From assembly GCA_023105745.1 (NCBI GenBank), contig JALGQZ010000013.1, forward strand, positions 20,931,105 through 20,995,104: a DNA stretch of 64,000 nt. Reading direction: 5' to 3'. The notes below the pieces were generated by a model. The model did no database searches. It was not told where the DNA came from and saw only the letters and a program-made list of their open reading frames with translations. The DNA comes from Austropuccinia psidii. Taxonomy: Eukaryota; Basidiomycota; Pucciniomycetes; Pucciniales; Sphaerophragmiaceae. Made by a program: the position numbers and the translations under genes. This document shows positions 1 through 10,762 of this stretch, piece by piece. Numbering within the stretch: position 1 is the stretch's first letter; the number at the start of each line of letters is the position of its first letter.

Positions 1-123
1 CTTTAAATTACTTGATCTGAGTAATGTGAAGAGGTTGGACAGTGGACATTAACCCCCTTTGGGGCCTTATTCTTTTATCACTAATAAAATTGTAGTACAA
101 TTTTATTTTTTGGTGGGAGGGAA
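1..123 (+). mobile_element. 3' untranslated end and polypurine tract of a truncated family A element (A1)
   Basis: This matches the stretch downstream of the pol stop codon in A2 (about 62477-62600), so the window opens inside the 3' end of another family A copy. It ends with a purine-rich run GGTGGGAGGGAA (112-123) directly before the LTR. That is the expected position of the polypurine tract that primes plus-strand DNA synthesis. The coding part lies outside the window. Confidence 0.85.
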
Positions 124-663
124 TGTGAGCCTTGAGGTATATTTTACATACCCAAATAGGCCACAATTATCTTAAAAAGAAATTTTGAATTATGCAAAAC
201 TCATAAGTCATGCATATATCCAAAATTCATCATTTTCAATTTCAGAAAAGATGAATAACTTTTTATTGAGTAAGTAAATCCATGGATTTAAGACCAGATT
301 TGGATTCTACACAAAAATTCACCTAGGGTAGCTCCATAGAGTGAATAAGCTCAATTTAAGTATTTGAGGTGGTAAAATGGAAAATACTTCAATACCACAT
401 CATTAATACCACATAAAAGATCCGTGAAAATTTTTGTTTTTCTTGATTTTTAGCCAAAATAATGGGAAAGTGAGAAATCCCATGTTACATATACACTAAG
501 AATAGTGTTATGCATGTTTTGAGCACTTAATATCATGGTATTCTTACATGGACTTTTGGTACACCCATAGTGGATATCTCACTTTAAGCTTAAATTACTA
601 TTTTGATGTAAAAATTAGGCAAGGGGGACAAAAGACATCAAAGAGAGCCAGGGTACCCAACTT

Positions 664-763
664 CTGAGGCCTCAGAGGCGTGGATAGCTCCAGAGCATGG
701 ATCCATGGCTCATCTTGGCCCAATTGGTAAACTAAAACTCTTTGGGAACTTGGTTACCAAGTT
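664..763. promoter_or_regulatory. Three palindromes in the family A LTR
   Basis: Three perfect dyads lie within 100 bp: CTGAGGCCTCAG (664-675), CATGGATCCATG (696-707), and AACTTGG/CCAAGTT with a TTA spacer (747-763). The last two recur in A2 (about 54807-54875 and 63172-63240). The first recurs in A2 and A4 and, slightly altered, in A3. Position in the upstream half of the LTR fits a promoter or enhancer role. That role is inferred from symmetry and conservation only. Confidence 0.5.
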
Positions 764-1049
764 ACACCTACTGTAATCATAAGAAAAATAGCAAATAACC
801 TGCTATTTTGACGTGCCAAGGAGGTAATGAGCTACTTAGACTCCTGTAACCACGTCAATTCTTGATGACTTTCCATGACTAGACCCTAAAAGAGTAATTA
901 AACCCTTTTGGGATCCATATTCATTGATTTACCTCATAGCAACCAGCAAAATACTGCTATTTGCAATTCTACATAGAAATGAGGTAAAAACTTCAAAAAT
1001 TCATTAAAAATACAATTCTTAATGAATCCTTCTGAAACTTTCAGGACCA

Positions 1050-1247
1050 ATGAAGAACTGTATGATCTATGGTACAACCAAAAAGAATTATGGTTTTACT
1101 AGTAAAATTAAAAGTTTTACTTACAGTCCATTTTTGACCATTCTACGTGAAACACTGAATCTTCAAAAATTCACAGTAATTACAACCTGTGATGAAATTG
1201 GCAATAACATTGATAACTTTGAGAAATCAATGATTATTTTAGAATAA
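1050..1247 (+). CDS. Small ORF inside the family A LTR (65 aa), unknown function
   Basis: I do not recognise this product. It starts at ATG 1050 and ends in TAA after ...MIILE. The same frame is open in the LTR of A4 (39856-40071, minus) and in the diverged 3' LTR of A3 (27676-27873, minus), which share the core KIKxFTxSPFLxI and ETLNLQKFT...TCDEI. In the A2 LTRs the initiator ATG is replaced (around 55165 and 63530), but the frame stays open. It has no signal peptide, membrane segment or known motif. It could be a real LTR-encoded peptide, an exon, or chance conservation of LTR DNA. Confidence 0.35.
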   Translation: MKNCMIYGTTKKNYGFTSKIKSFTYSPFLTILRETLNLQKFTVITTCDEIGNNIDNFEKSMIILE

Positions 1248-2038
1248 AAGAAGATTTACAGATGTTACTCCTTTTATTCTTAACCATATTGGGGTTGGTA
1301 GTCACGTAAAAGCATCAATTAAGTAATTATGATAATCTTACATGACAACAGATGATGCAATCATTAATCCAAAAGGGTTTATTGTTTTCTCACTCACTGG
1401 TTTTTCAGTTTGCTCCATGGCACGCCTCTGTGAGCTGTTGTTGACTTAAAAGAAGCCTATTATTGCTGTTTTTTCCGCATCATCATCCTATCAATTTATT
1501 AAATCATTATTACCAACAAGTAAGTATTATTAAAGCTATTCTTAAGTGTTTTAAATCTTTCAAAATTATCCATAAAGACGTGAAATCATAGAATCCAACT
1601 ATATATTGTTTTAATACTGTTATAAATCCTTTTTATCCCTTAAATCCACAATTCCACGTCAAATTTCTCTACTCTTATCTATCAATAAGTTCTTTGGAGT
1701 ATTAGTGAGTCATTTATTCTTAAAGTTTTTCTCTAATAATAGTTTTCTTCAAGAATTATATTTATAATTATTCTTGTAAAAGATAATTATATATATTAAA
1801 ATAATTTTATTATTTTAATAAAGAAGTTTTTATTATTAAATTCTTCTTGTAATTGATTCTTGTAGACAATTACTTGCTCACTGTTAAAATCACTAGTAGT
1901 GCTTAACACGTGAAAGAAATAATTTTTAATTATTCAATTGTGGTTATAATAATATTTCATTATTATATTTCATAAGAACAGACATAGTACTGTTGATTAA
2001 TAGTAATATTATCACCAGTTTCATAGTCACATCTTACA

Positions 2039-2935
2039 AGAGGACATTTGAGCTTGGGCCAATTGTCAACATGTCTTGTCACCAATGGGATTCAAATGCC
2101 AAAGTAAGTTTTCTTTCTCCTCCTTAACTCATTTCTCTTCATGCAATCATACTGAATTTTTTTCATTACACATAGAACAAAACCAACTGAATCCCCCGCA
2201 ACAAGACTCTCCCATTCCTAGTTTGCCTTGCGAGCAAACTCCGCAGCAACCAACCCCAGGCCCAAGTAGCACCCAATGGTCAGAGGACTTATTCCGCAGT
2301 AAGCAGCCAAAGGTTCATTTAATTTCCACTTTTGACTCAAGTGAACTTACTCTTCCTCCTTTTGTAGAACCCTCCCAAACCAATGAGCCACCTATTCCTG
2401 GCTCGAGTCCATCCTCCAAACCACATGAGGACCTTCTGACGCGTGATCCTGAACCTGAGGTGGCTATGACATAATCCATGGAGGAACCTTTCAGTAAGTC
2501 CCAACTTCACTTTTTTTACTCTTCCCAACTTTTCCTCACCTTTCCTTTGGCCATCACCAGCTCGTCTCACTCCACCCCACTCCATAATCATCATCAACAA
2601 TACACCTGTTGGATCCCTCCCTCCCCAGTGCCCCCAAGAACCCCACCACCTCCTCCCCTCATTCCCACAATGAGGCTCGCCAGGAATTGACCAACTTATG
2701 ACCGACCTTAATGATTCCTCAAGCCATTGTCCACAAATCCATGAGCCAAATCTTATTGGAGCATTGCCAATCGCTCCATATGATTCCCTTCGTGGATTCA
2801 ACTCATCAAAATGAGATGCACTGGGAATTCTGGGAGGAACTAAACTCCTTCCTTGGCCAGGCACTGGAGGCTTATCCAAAGGAGGGAATCACCGGGATAG
2901 TCTCAAAATACTTATAAAAATAAAATTCAAAAAAT
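2039..2935 (+). pseudogene. Proline-rich multi-exon gene relic
   Basis: Not recognised. The long frame at 2176-2474 is rich in Pro, Ser, Gln and Glu (PPQQDSPIPSLPCEQTPQQP). It is bounded by a good candidate intron (GTAAGT at 2104 to CATAG at 2175), with a second at 2494-2560 (GTAAGT to CACCAG). The first frame ends in TAA (2472-2474), where CAA would keep it open. A third segment in another frame (about 2680-2930) reads LNDSSSHCPQIHEPN and, after one stop, LLPWPGTGGLSKGGNHRD before a lysine-rich tail. Shifts and stops between segments indicate a decayed gene. It follows LTR A1 directly, so A1 may have inserted into it or its 5' flank. Confidence 0.4.
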
Positions 2936-3317
2936 AAAAATTGCAGTCTTTCCTCTTTTTATCTTTTGAATAAATTATTTGTATTCAATGATTGTTATGT
3001 TCAATTTATATTACATTCTTTGTTCACGTGAAATTATATTTTCCTCCATGGTTCAAATATCCTATTGCATGAGAATAATTTTTGTAAGTGCCCCACCAAA
3101 TGTTTGAGTTAGTATTCATTTGTGAGAACCTCTTTTGCAGAAAATGTGCCAATAGTAACCATTACCCCTCCTATATTTTCTTCTTCCATGGATTGCAACC
3201 ATCTCAGATCTTAACTGTAAAAATTCAGGGGCTCCCTGCATGTGCGCAATTGACTCCAGATTCATGAGTCATTGCCTTTCCTATTGTCACATGCTATTAA
3301 TCTTAGTCATGTAAGAA
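2936..3317. other. AT-rich spacer without recognised features
   Basis: There is no convincing ORF, repeat or RNA gene here. It separates the proline-rich relic from the tandem array. Confidence 0.6.
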
Positions 3318-3690
3318 ATTTTTAGCATTGTCGGGAGGCTGCCCAGGCGTAAGGAATGGTCTGAACTGTTGGGAACCTGTACAAGCGTAAGGATGTGCAT
3401 GTGAAGTGTTGGGAACCTATACAAGCATAAGGATTTGCATGTGTATTGTCAGAAGCCTTTCCTGGCGTAAGCAATTTCTTAAATTGCTGGGAACCTGCAC
3501 AAGCGTAAGGATTTGCGTGTGAAGCGTTGGGAGCCTGCACCCTCATAAGGAAGTGTTGGAGTTTTTGCAAGGCTGCCCCGGTGTAAGGATTTACAGTGCA
3601 AGGTTTTGCGTGTGAAGCGTTGGGATCCTGGACAGGAATAAGGATTTGCATGTGATGCGTCGGGATCCTGGAAAAGGGTATGGTGGCATG
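3318..3690. repeat. Degenerate tandem array, about 40-bp unit
   Basis: About nine imperfect units carry a core like GCGTAAGGATTTGC plus GTTGGGAACCTG. Unit starts read at about 3346, 3384, 3427, 3467, 3503, 3545, 3583 and 3637. The array is GC-richer than its surroundings. The ORFs across it only reflect the repeat period and were not called. The core GCGTAAGGAT also recurs in the array at 8801-9480. Confidence 0.75.
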
Positions 3691-3946
3691 CTACTGTACA
3701 TGAGCCATTTCACCTCTTTTTCATGTGACCCACCATATAACCCCAATTCCAACCCATCAAAACCAGGTGTATACTGTCCTGTGCAATATGACACCCTTAT
3801 TCACCAATCACCCTCTAGCTCTGAGATGCATCCAGACTCCCTCATTCTTTGATTTTGGATGAGATTGTATTACCATCTCTGTTGTGAGAGCCTGCTCCCT
3901 CGCCAATCTTCTAATAGCCATGGATTTTCCGCCACATAGTTTTTGC

Positions 3947-5045
3947 TTACCTCCTTGAGCATTGTGCAGAAATACCCATTAGTGTTGTGCTTTCATTGTC
4001 CTGTGCTGGATCAGTATAATGAACAAATGTACTACTGGCCCACACTACCTGAATGAGCCCATGACATTTGGATAGATCAATCCAAAAATGCTCATTTGGG
4101 AAAATCAACTTTTCCCCTGTACACCAGTTTGACACATCTCTTTGAATTCAGCCTGTGCGCTTATCAGCTTGAAACCACCATCCCAAAGCATACAATGATG
4201 AATCCTTATCAAGATGAGGTGAGTTTTTGAATCCATTCATGGTGGAAGTGAGTGCGGAAGCAAACTTGAATGCACCCTGATTTGCAGAGATATCAGCTTC
4301 ATAGTTAACTTGATCAAAGGACAGAGGCCCCAATGACTTGTAGCAAGTTTGAATCTTTTGAAATAATTTATCCCCAACATATTGTAAGGATTGAACTAGA
4401 ATGCAGAATGCAGCCAACCAAGCTAAGATTTTCCCCTCATTTCCGCCATTCATCTTTTGTGTTTTCAATTTTCCCAAGACTTCCATAAAGACCAAATTGT
4501 TCATTCTTTGTGCTGCATTTGGGCCACCCAATCACAAACATAAGTCCCTCCAGTAATGTCCTATTTGTTGCAATTGGGTTGGTGAATTTTCTTTCACAAA
4601 ATAAGAATTGTGAGAATTCATCCCAGTGATTGACCTCTACTTCACTTATTGTTGTAAATGGTCTGAATTTGACAAGGGCAATGAGTAATCCGGTTGAAGA
4701 GAAAATTGCCATGTGGCCAAAGTAAATGTGTTTGATCTGATTGACATCCACAACCCTCTGAATTTCACTTGGGGTCATATTTTCTGATACTGGAATTGAT
4801 ATTTGTGCTGTCGGTTGAGTGAAGGAAAAAACATTATTCTTTCAGGTGGTTTTGGCCTCATTTGTCTTTTGGGATGTCCCACTATTACCAAGTGGGTGAG
4901 GGATCACTTTGTGTGGAAGCAGACAAGATATCAGATACTGCTTCCTCCCATTTGAACCTAAGGACTTTTGAGTCCAGAATGGTTCCCAAAGCCCAATGAG
5001 CTTTATTTGGCACACATCTTTGACTTCCCTGTTGGAGCCCACATG
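3947..5045 (-). pseudogene. TET/JBP-type 2-oxoglutarate/Fe(II) dioxygenase, broken
   Basis: Read on the minus strand from about 5042 to 3947, this resembles the TET/JBP-like oxygenases expanded in rusts and mushrooms. Family members oxidise 5-methylcytosine or thymine in DNA using Fe(II) and 2-oxoglutarate. Visible landmarks in order: GWPKCSTKNEQFG, NSPHLDKD with the HxD iron ligands (about 4208-4216), FPNEHFWIDLSKCHG, FVHYTDPAQD with the probable distal His (about 4020), and ISAQCSRR with a basic residue suited to binding 2-oxoglutarate (about 3950). It is disabled: TGA stops at 4842-4844 and 4148-4150 interrupt otherwise continuous frames, and a frame change falls near 4440. The stop at 4148 would be CGA by a single C-to-T change. 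The 5' end is unclear. Family assignment rests on motif order and memory of rust proteins. Confidence 0.65.
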
Positions 5046-5830
5046 GCATTGGCTTGATCTAAACCAACTGAAGCCAATGTTATTTCATGGGGCCCAATGA
5101 GGGTGCCACATGAATGCTGACCCATATATATATATATTCTGAGAAGAAGTGAGCCACTACAACTTTCCTTCTTCACCCCAATGCTTTCCCGCAAGTTCCC
5201 TTTTACGCTCCTTTCCTTTTTTCATGAATGGCATGCTTGCAGCGGAAAATGAGATGAAACAAAATGATTACTGACTGTTGTGTGAAATATTAATTTAAAC
5301 TAAATTTGATTTTGGTTGATGATGCTTTTTTAATTGCAGCTAAAAATGAAAGATTACATCTGACTTGTGGGAATTGGTGATCTCAATTACCTGAACCTGA
5401 AAAATGCAGTGGATACTAAATTATTCAATTTGATATATTCATATTCCCATTCAATGAGGTTCAAATCCAACCATGTGGAATATTGCAAGCACGCGCAAAT
5501 GCAATATGCACTCTGCGGTGGATCCCTCATCATCCTAGTCCTCTATGAAAGAACCAGTGCCTTTTGGCCTATTATGAGCTGGCGGGAAGTGATAAAACCC
5601 AATTCCCGTGATGCCCCTGCATGTGATAATTGCAGGCACAACTGTCTACTCAGTTTGTGTCTTGTCAGAGTATTTTCAATGGTGTACAGAGGTGTGCCTC
5701 TGTACAAAGGCAGTTATTATTGGTACTCATACTGAGGCATCCGGTAAGTAGTAGGATAGGTATTCACAACTAATAAATTCATAAATGACTTTGAAAAATT
5801 AAATTACAATATATATGGTACAAAGCTAAT
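5046..5830. other. Spacer between two decayed genes; no firm gene
   Basis: A 122-codon plus-strand frame (5367-5735) starts at a non-ATG codon and shows no family features. On the minus strand, a frame at 5003-5194 may hold upstream coding or 5' untranslated sequence of the oxygenase relic. A short TA run lies at about 5125-5140. Nothing here can be called as a gene. Confidence 0.5.
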
Positions 5831-8010
5831 CTAAAATGGGTCAATCCTGGTTGTAAGTTTAGCTGACCTGGGTACAGTCAATGTGACCTCATCACTTGAA
5901 CCAAGACCCCGCTTCTCCACCCAGGCATCACCAAAGTCTAATACCAAGCATTGTGCAAATTCAAATCTAAAAGGTAAAGTGGGGTTAAAAGACTCTGATG
6001 AGAGGAAACTCTTATTCAGTAAATTACATATATACTTATTAGTACATAGCCACACCGGCCCTACTAGATTTTTACCGTCTGAAAGTCTTTTGGGAATGTC
6101 AATGCGTGATAAAGCCCTTTTAACTGAGCTTGTTCTCCAGTCATCTGAGCATACCATCAGACCACAAACCCCTTCCACACAGAAGGTTGCTAATATACCA
6201 TAGCGAATTCTATTTATTCTGAGATTCTTGTGACATGTCAAAAGATCTTTGATGGCCTCATTTCTTTTGAGCTCATGGGTTTGCCTCTAATGCCATTGAC
6301 TTCAACCTTTGTATGTGCACGTACCATGTTGTACGCAATCATAAAATGAATAAATGTATCCATTAGATCCTCCAAGTTCTTTTGCAGCTTTGTCAATATC
6401 TCATTGTCAGCCCCACCACCTTCAATGCTGAGTTGGGTTGCACATTGCTTCAATTTACTCAAGCAGGAGGAAAGGTATTCAACTGCTCCCTGTTTGAGTC
6501 CAAGAGGATCAGTGAATTTGATGTTGGTGCAACATATGGTTTGGGTGCAATCACATTGTATGAGACTAAACTAATGGATTCAAACATAAAATTTGCCCAA
6601 AAATGTTTAACTGGATTGGTGGGGTAAAGAAGGCTCTGAACCATTTTGAAGAAGGAGTGTTCAGATTTTGGGAGATTATCTGGAGGTTTAGCTGATTCCT
6701 TCATCAATTTGAGATTCCAAATGTTGTGATCAAAAAATGCTTCTGTTTCTGTTGGGTTAAAAAAATCTAACCCTGTATATTGCAATTTATATCACCAGTC
6801 AACAGGCAATAATCATGAATCATGCACAAAGATAAAACTCACCTGCAATCTCAAGCTCCTCAAGCCAGGTCAACATTTTAAGCTCTTGGTTACTGATTAC
6901 CTTAGTACCAATGGGCAGGAATGTATCAGAATCATTTGTTGGTAAATTTTCCCATTGATTTTTGTAAATACTATTGATATTATCAAGCCCCCTTTTCCAT
7001 GATTCTTGAGTAATATTGGAATGATAATTAAAAATGTCTCCAAACTCTTCAATGTGGGATAAAAATATTCCTTGAAAATTAGCAGAGGATGACACTTTGG
7101 GCTCAGGGTCAGGCATTATATCAGTCATATCTTGTCCCATTGTATCATGTTTAATTGTCTCCCTTTCTTGAAAAGCTTGAATATTTTGAGGAGAGGCAGG
7201 AGGGTTTTCATCATGGATTGTTTCATTGAGTATGGGGGTGCTTTCAGTATGTGAATGTTCATTATCAATATGGTCCACTTCAACATTGATCATGTCATCA
7301 CCTTGATCCCAGGCGTCTTTTGCACCTTCAAAGGTACTGTGATTTTTGTTGGTTTTTTTGGTGGCATTTATATTTGGTCTTTTTCCTAATCCTTTGCCTG
7401 GAACTCCAATTACCACTAAAGATCCTTCAGGTAGAGCTTCTCCCACGTTCACACCTGCCCATATACTGTAAGAAGCTATTTTAACGTTTTTGTATTGAAT
7501 TAGTAATGGACTTATGGTTCAAATCCATTTTGAGGAGGATCATTGCTTCAGAAATCTTTTGATGCACATAATCAGGAATTTTACTATCATTATGGATTTT
7601 TTCAAGCCTTGGGATTGTTTGAGCAATGTTTGAGACAAATGTTTCTTTGGATATAATTTCAACCTCCCCACTGAAGATTAGGTCATCTTGCCCAGCATCT
7701 TCTGTCAGTGCACAAGGTTCAACAGTCTTTTCCTTCTAATAGCTTTTAAAATCTGGTTTCTGAGAGCTTGGAGGCTGAGCTGAAATAAAGGATATGACAA
7801 AGGTATCAGGTTTGGATAGACTACAAATATTCAAGACAAATCTATTCTCACATTACGGAAGAACTGGTGGATCTGGATTACTTTCATGTGCCAGGCTCTC
7901 TACTTCAATGCCTAATTCATGACTACTGACAATAACAGAGATTTCACTTCCACTCTCTGGGGCTGAAGTTTGTAGTTCATTGAATTCAGTTGAATTTCCC
8001 AGGGTTCAAG
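5831..8010 (-). pseudogene. Multi-exon gene relic of unknown function, upstream of the TET/JBP relic
   Basis: Protein-like frames follow one another on the minus strand. An acidic segment ends ESNPDPPVLP (about 8000-7862). A likely intron ends TTTATTTCAG at about 7775. Then come a segment with IISKETFVSNIAQTIPRLEK, the acidic 7452-6820 frame (GVPGKGLGKRP at its start), and 6785-6459, 6462-6238 and 6241-5831, which appear to be one protein in shifted frames. The C-terminal part contains KHFWANFMFESISLVSYN, GILATFCVEGVCGLMVCS and EVTLTVPRSAKL. Stops and small frame changes mark it as broken. I do not recognise the family. Its position directly upstream of the oxygenase relic, same strand, suggests either the same decayed gene or a linked mobile cassette. 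Confidence 0.45.
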
Positions 8011-8800
8011 GCAGTGGTTGGGGCATAGCGGAGGTACTTTATTGATTAAAGAGATGGTGAAACGTTGATGGATAACTTGATTGAAATTCTTTGATTAAAA
8101 AGATCAAAATCAACGAAAAAAAGGCGGGAGTTATGAAAGTGGTGGTTGAACTAAGATAAGCTTAAGATATGAATTATTGATTCCTTTTTAGGTAATATCA
8201 ATATTGGAGAATTTTGGAAATTTTGAAAGAACTTAAATATCAAGTTAAATAAGCTCAATATTTGGTGAATTTTCTAGAAAAAAGACATTTTATAGCCACA
8301 GGCTGACCCAAAGAAACCATCCCATTGATGGCCTTGGACCTTTCCATCAATATCTATTGATCTTGTTATATTGCATTTGCAAAATATGATTTGTCAGGAA
8401 ATTCAAGGAGGTGATTTGTTGCAAATTATTTCATATCATCCCAGAAAAATCACTTCCCTGTGAGAAATTTAATAAGGTTTACTAGTGAGAAACCTACTAA
8501 GGTTAACTTTTGAACTATTCAACGCTCATGAGGTAAGGACTAAGCAAAGTGTTCCATTTGAATGATATGAAATAAAATGGTTTTGTCGGGGAAACAGAAG
8601 ATACAATTTGGGTATCAAATAGTCCACTTATTAGGTTTAAATTTGCAAGCCTCATGATTTAAACCCTAACCACAACATTGTGAATATACCTACCAATTTC
8701 CACCCAGAACATGTTGGCAGAGATGGCCACTCAGCATATCTCCCTGTTTGCGTTCATCATGTATGCCAACAAGCCACCATACCCTATGGATCTAGTACCT
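8011..8800. other. AT-rich stretch with nothing recognised
   Basis: No long frame, LTR end or repeat structure is visible. Composition changes sharply to GC-rich at about 8800. Confidence 0.55.
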
Positions 8801-9480
8801 GAGTGTAAGGATGGTAAGTGGTGGAGAGAGGATTAGGCATAAGGGGGGTTGAGGGTGGCGTCGGAGGTATATCTTGAGGGCGCCCCGGAGGGTGGTGAGG
8901 GTAGAGATGGGGGAGGCATCATAGTCTCATCTTGAGGGCACTGCAGGAGCATAAGGATCATAAGCGGGGTTGAGGATTAGGCTAGTGTGAGGAGGTGTCA
9001 GAGCTATGTCGGGAGGAAACTGAATGAGCATAAGGTTGGTAAGTGGCACCAGAGGCATGTCAGGAGGGCACTATATGAGCGTAAGGATGGTAAGCGGTGT
9101 CAGAGGCATGCTGGGAGGGAGCTACAAGTGTGAGGATGGTAAGCAGCGTTGGAGGCAGGTTGGGAGGGCACTGCAAGGGTAAGGATGGTAAGCGGCGTCA
9201 GAGGCATTTCAGGAGGGAACTATGCGAGTGTAAGGATGGTAAGCGGCGGATAGGATTAGGCGGGTGCAAGGAGGGGTAAGGGGGGGTGAGGGCGGCGTCG
9301 GAGGCATAACTTCAGGGCCCCGCAGGAGCATAAGGATTGTAAGCCAAGGAGAAGATGAGGAGGGTGCACACAAGCATAAGAAGTGGTGAGGCCGGAGATG
9401 GGGGGCAGTTTTGGAGTCTCATCTGGAGGGGGGTGCAGGCGCGTAAGCATGCTAAGCATTGGAGAGGATTAGGCGGGGAT
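8801..9480. repeat. GC-rich degenerate tandem array, about 50-bp unit
   Basis: The repeated core is like GTAAGGATGGTAAGCGGCG followed by TCAGAGGCATGTCAGGAGGG. Cores are visible near 8807, 8951, 9021, 9081, 9130, 9179, 9231 and 9330, about 49-60 bp apart in the best-preserved part. It is strongly purine- and G-rich in an AT-rich window. Short ORFs on both strands follow the repeat and are not genes. It shares the GCGTAAGGAT-type core with the 3318-3690 array. Confidence 0.75.
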
Positions 9481-9860
9481 GCAGAAGCCGATTCAAGCGT
9501 GAGAGTAGGTATGGTAAAGGGGTTAGATGACTAGGCGGTGGGGAAGAAGTCTTCTCATGCACACATATGAGCATGCCAAACTGCTGGGTAGCACCATGAG
9601 GTGTAATTACCCAAACATTGCAAATAGTGTTGAAATGGGTTTGGGCTTTGATTGTCACATGTGATGATTGACATTGTCTTGACGCAGGTGTGACATGAAC
9701 CACTAAATCCAGTGACTATAAAGTGACACTAACCCAACTGAAAAAAGATTTTATACTGACCATGGTGTGATGTGAAGTCAATTGCCAACAATTGACGCAA
9801 GATTTGCCCTGGTGTTTTCCTTAGAAAATAGTAAAATAACTGTCATAAGACAAAGAAAAA
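9481..9860. other. Spacer with no recognised gene
   Basis: Nothing here could be assigned. The 83-codon minus-strand frame at 9452-9703 extends out of the tandem array and has no recognisable content. Confidence 0.5.
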
Positions 9861-9864
9861 ATGC

Positions 9865-10680
9865 TAATAAGGAGAAATTTGTGACCAATAAATTCATTGA
9901 AATACCAATTTTTCCTGAATTAAAATCAGAATGAAGGAAGAACTTATTGGGATTCTATTTCAACATAAAGAAACCTGTGCTTCTTATAATGAGCCACTAG
10001 GGGCTATTAAAAGCCATGATGTGGACATTATTCTTAATATGGACAAACCTCATCCTCCACTGTTAAGAATACCAGCCTACAAAAAGAGCTGTAGAGCTAG
10101 AAAAGCATTAAATTCTCATATCAGTGAAATAATGAATCTGGGGGTTCTCAGAAAATCTGGACATGATGAGGAAGGAGAATTCACAAACCCTGTAATCATT
10201 ACTTGAAATAATGATAAATCAAGGATGGTTGGTAAATTTAGAAAATTGAATACCTATACCTTTCCAGGAAGGTATCCAATTTCTATAATCCATGAGAATT
10301 TCACTCTATTATCTAAAGCAGTATCTACAGCTTCTTTGTATGCACTTAAAAGTTTCCATAAGAATTTTTTGACACCTCATGTTAGGAAATTATTGAGAAT
10401 AATTGCTTGTTGTGGCATTTATGAATATTCAAGGATGCATTTTTGGAATTAAAAATGCACCTTCTCATGATCTAAAATTATGAATACATTTTGGCACAGG
10501 AATAATAATAGGGATAATTAATCACATGTATTGATGACATTATAATTTTTTCTGGAAACCTGGAAATTACATTAGAAAGAATTTCATTATTACTTAAGAA
10601 AGCTATTCAAGTTAATATGAAAATATCTTTTAAGAAATGTAATTTTGCATTTCAAGAACCAAACACCCTAGGTTATGCAA
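9865..10680 (+). pseudogene. Reverse-transcriptase fragment of an old A-like element (A5)
   Basis: This aligns by eye with the protease-RT linker and RT fingers/palm of A2 (about 59350-60140). Landmarks are NEPLGAIKSHDVDIILNMDKPHPPLLR, interrupted here only for length, then LNSHISEIMNLGVLRKSGH, KSRMVGKFRKLNTYTF, LRIIACCGIYEYSRM and, near the end, KKCNFAFQEPNTLGYA. Stops occur at 10204 and near 10450, and the region of the YIDD box is frame-damaged (about 10530). The fragment ends exactly where a 10-bp minisatellite begins. It has no gag, RNase H or integrase, so it is a truncated relic. Confidence 0.8.
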
Positions 10681-10683
10681 TAG

Positions 10684-10762
10684 CAAAGATAAAAAAAATA
10701 ACAAAAAATAACAAAAAATAACAAAAAATAACAAAAAATAACAAAAAATAAGAAAAGATAAG
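10684..10762. repeat. 10-bp minisatellite AAAAAATAAC
   Basis: At least five near-perfect copies of AAAAAATAAC lie in tandem, with degenerate edges. The array sits at the junction between the RT fragment and the LTR-like sequence of A5, where roughly half of pol would be expected. It probably marks a rearranged junction. Confidence 0.9.

Larger units (their letters stand above)
124..2038 (+). repeat. Family A LTR (3' LTR of A1)
   Basis: The LTR starts TGTGAGCCTT and ends TCTTACA, identical to the ends of the A2 LTRs. At 1915 bp it is full length. It follows a polypurine tract, so it is a 3' LTR. The five bases after it, AGAGG, should be one half of a target-site duplication whose partner lies left of the window. 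It differs from the A2 LTRs at many positions (for example around 770-900), so A1 and A2 are separate, differently aged insertions. It contains the palindrome cluster at 664-763 and the 65-codon ORF at 1050-1247. Confidence 0.9.

Noticed and set aside
2337..2879. 180-codon minus-strand frame
   Set aside because: It runs opposite to the proline-rich segments and crosses both candidate introns. Its Gly/Arg-rich content is what the complement of proline codons gives.
3318..9480. CRISPR array
   Set aside because: The tandem arrays are contiguous and degenerate, with no unique spacers of constant length; the DNA is eukaryotic.
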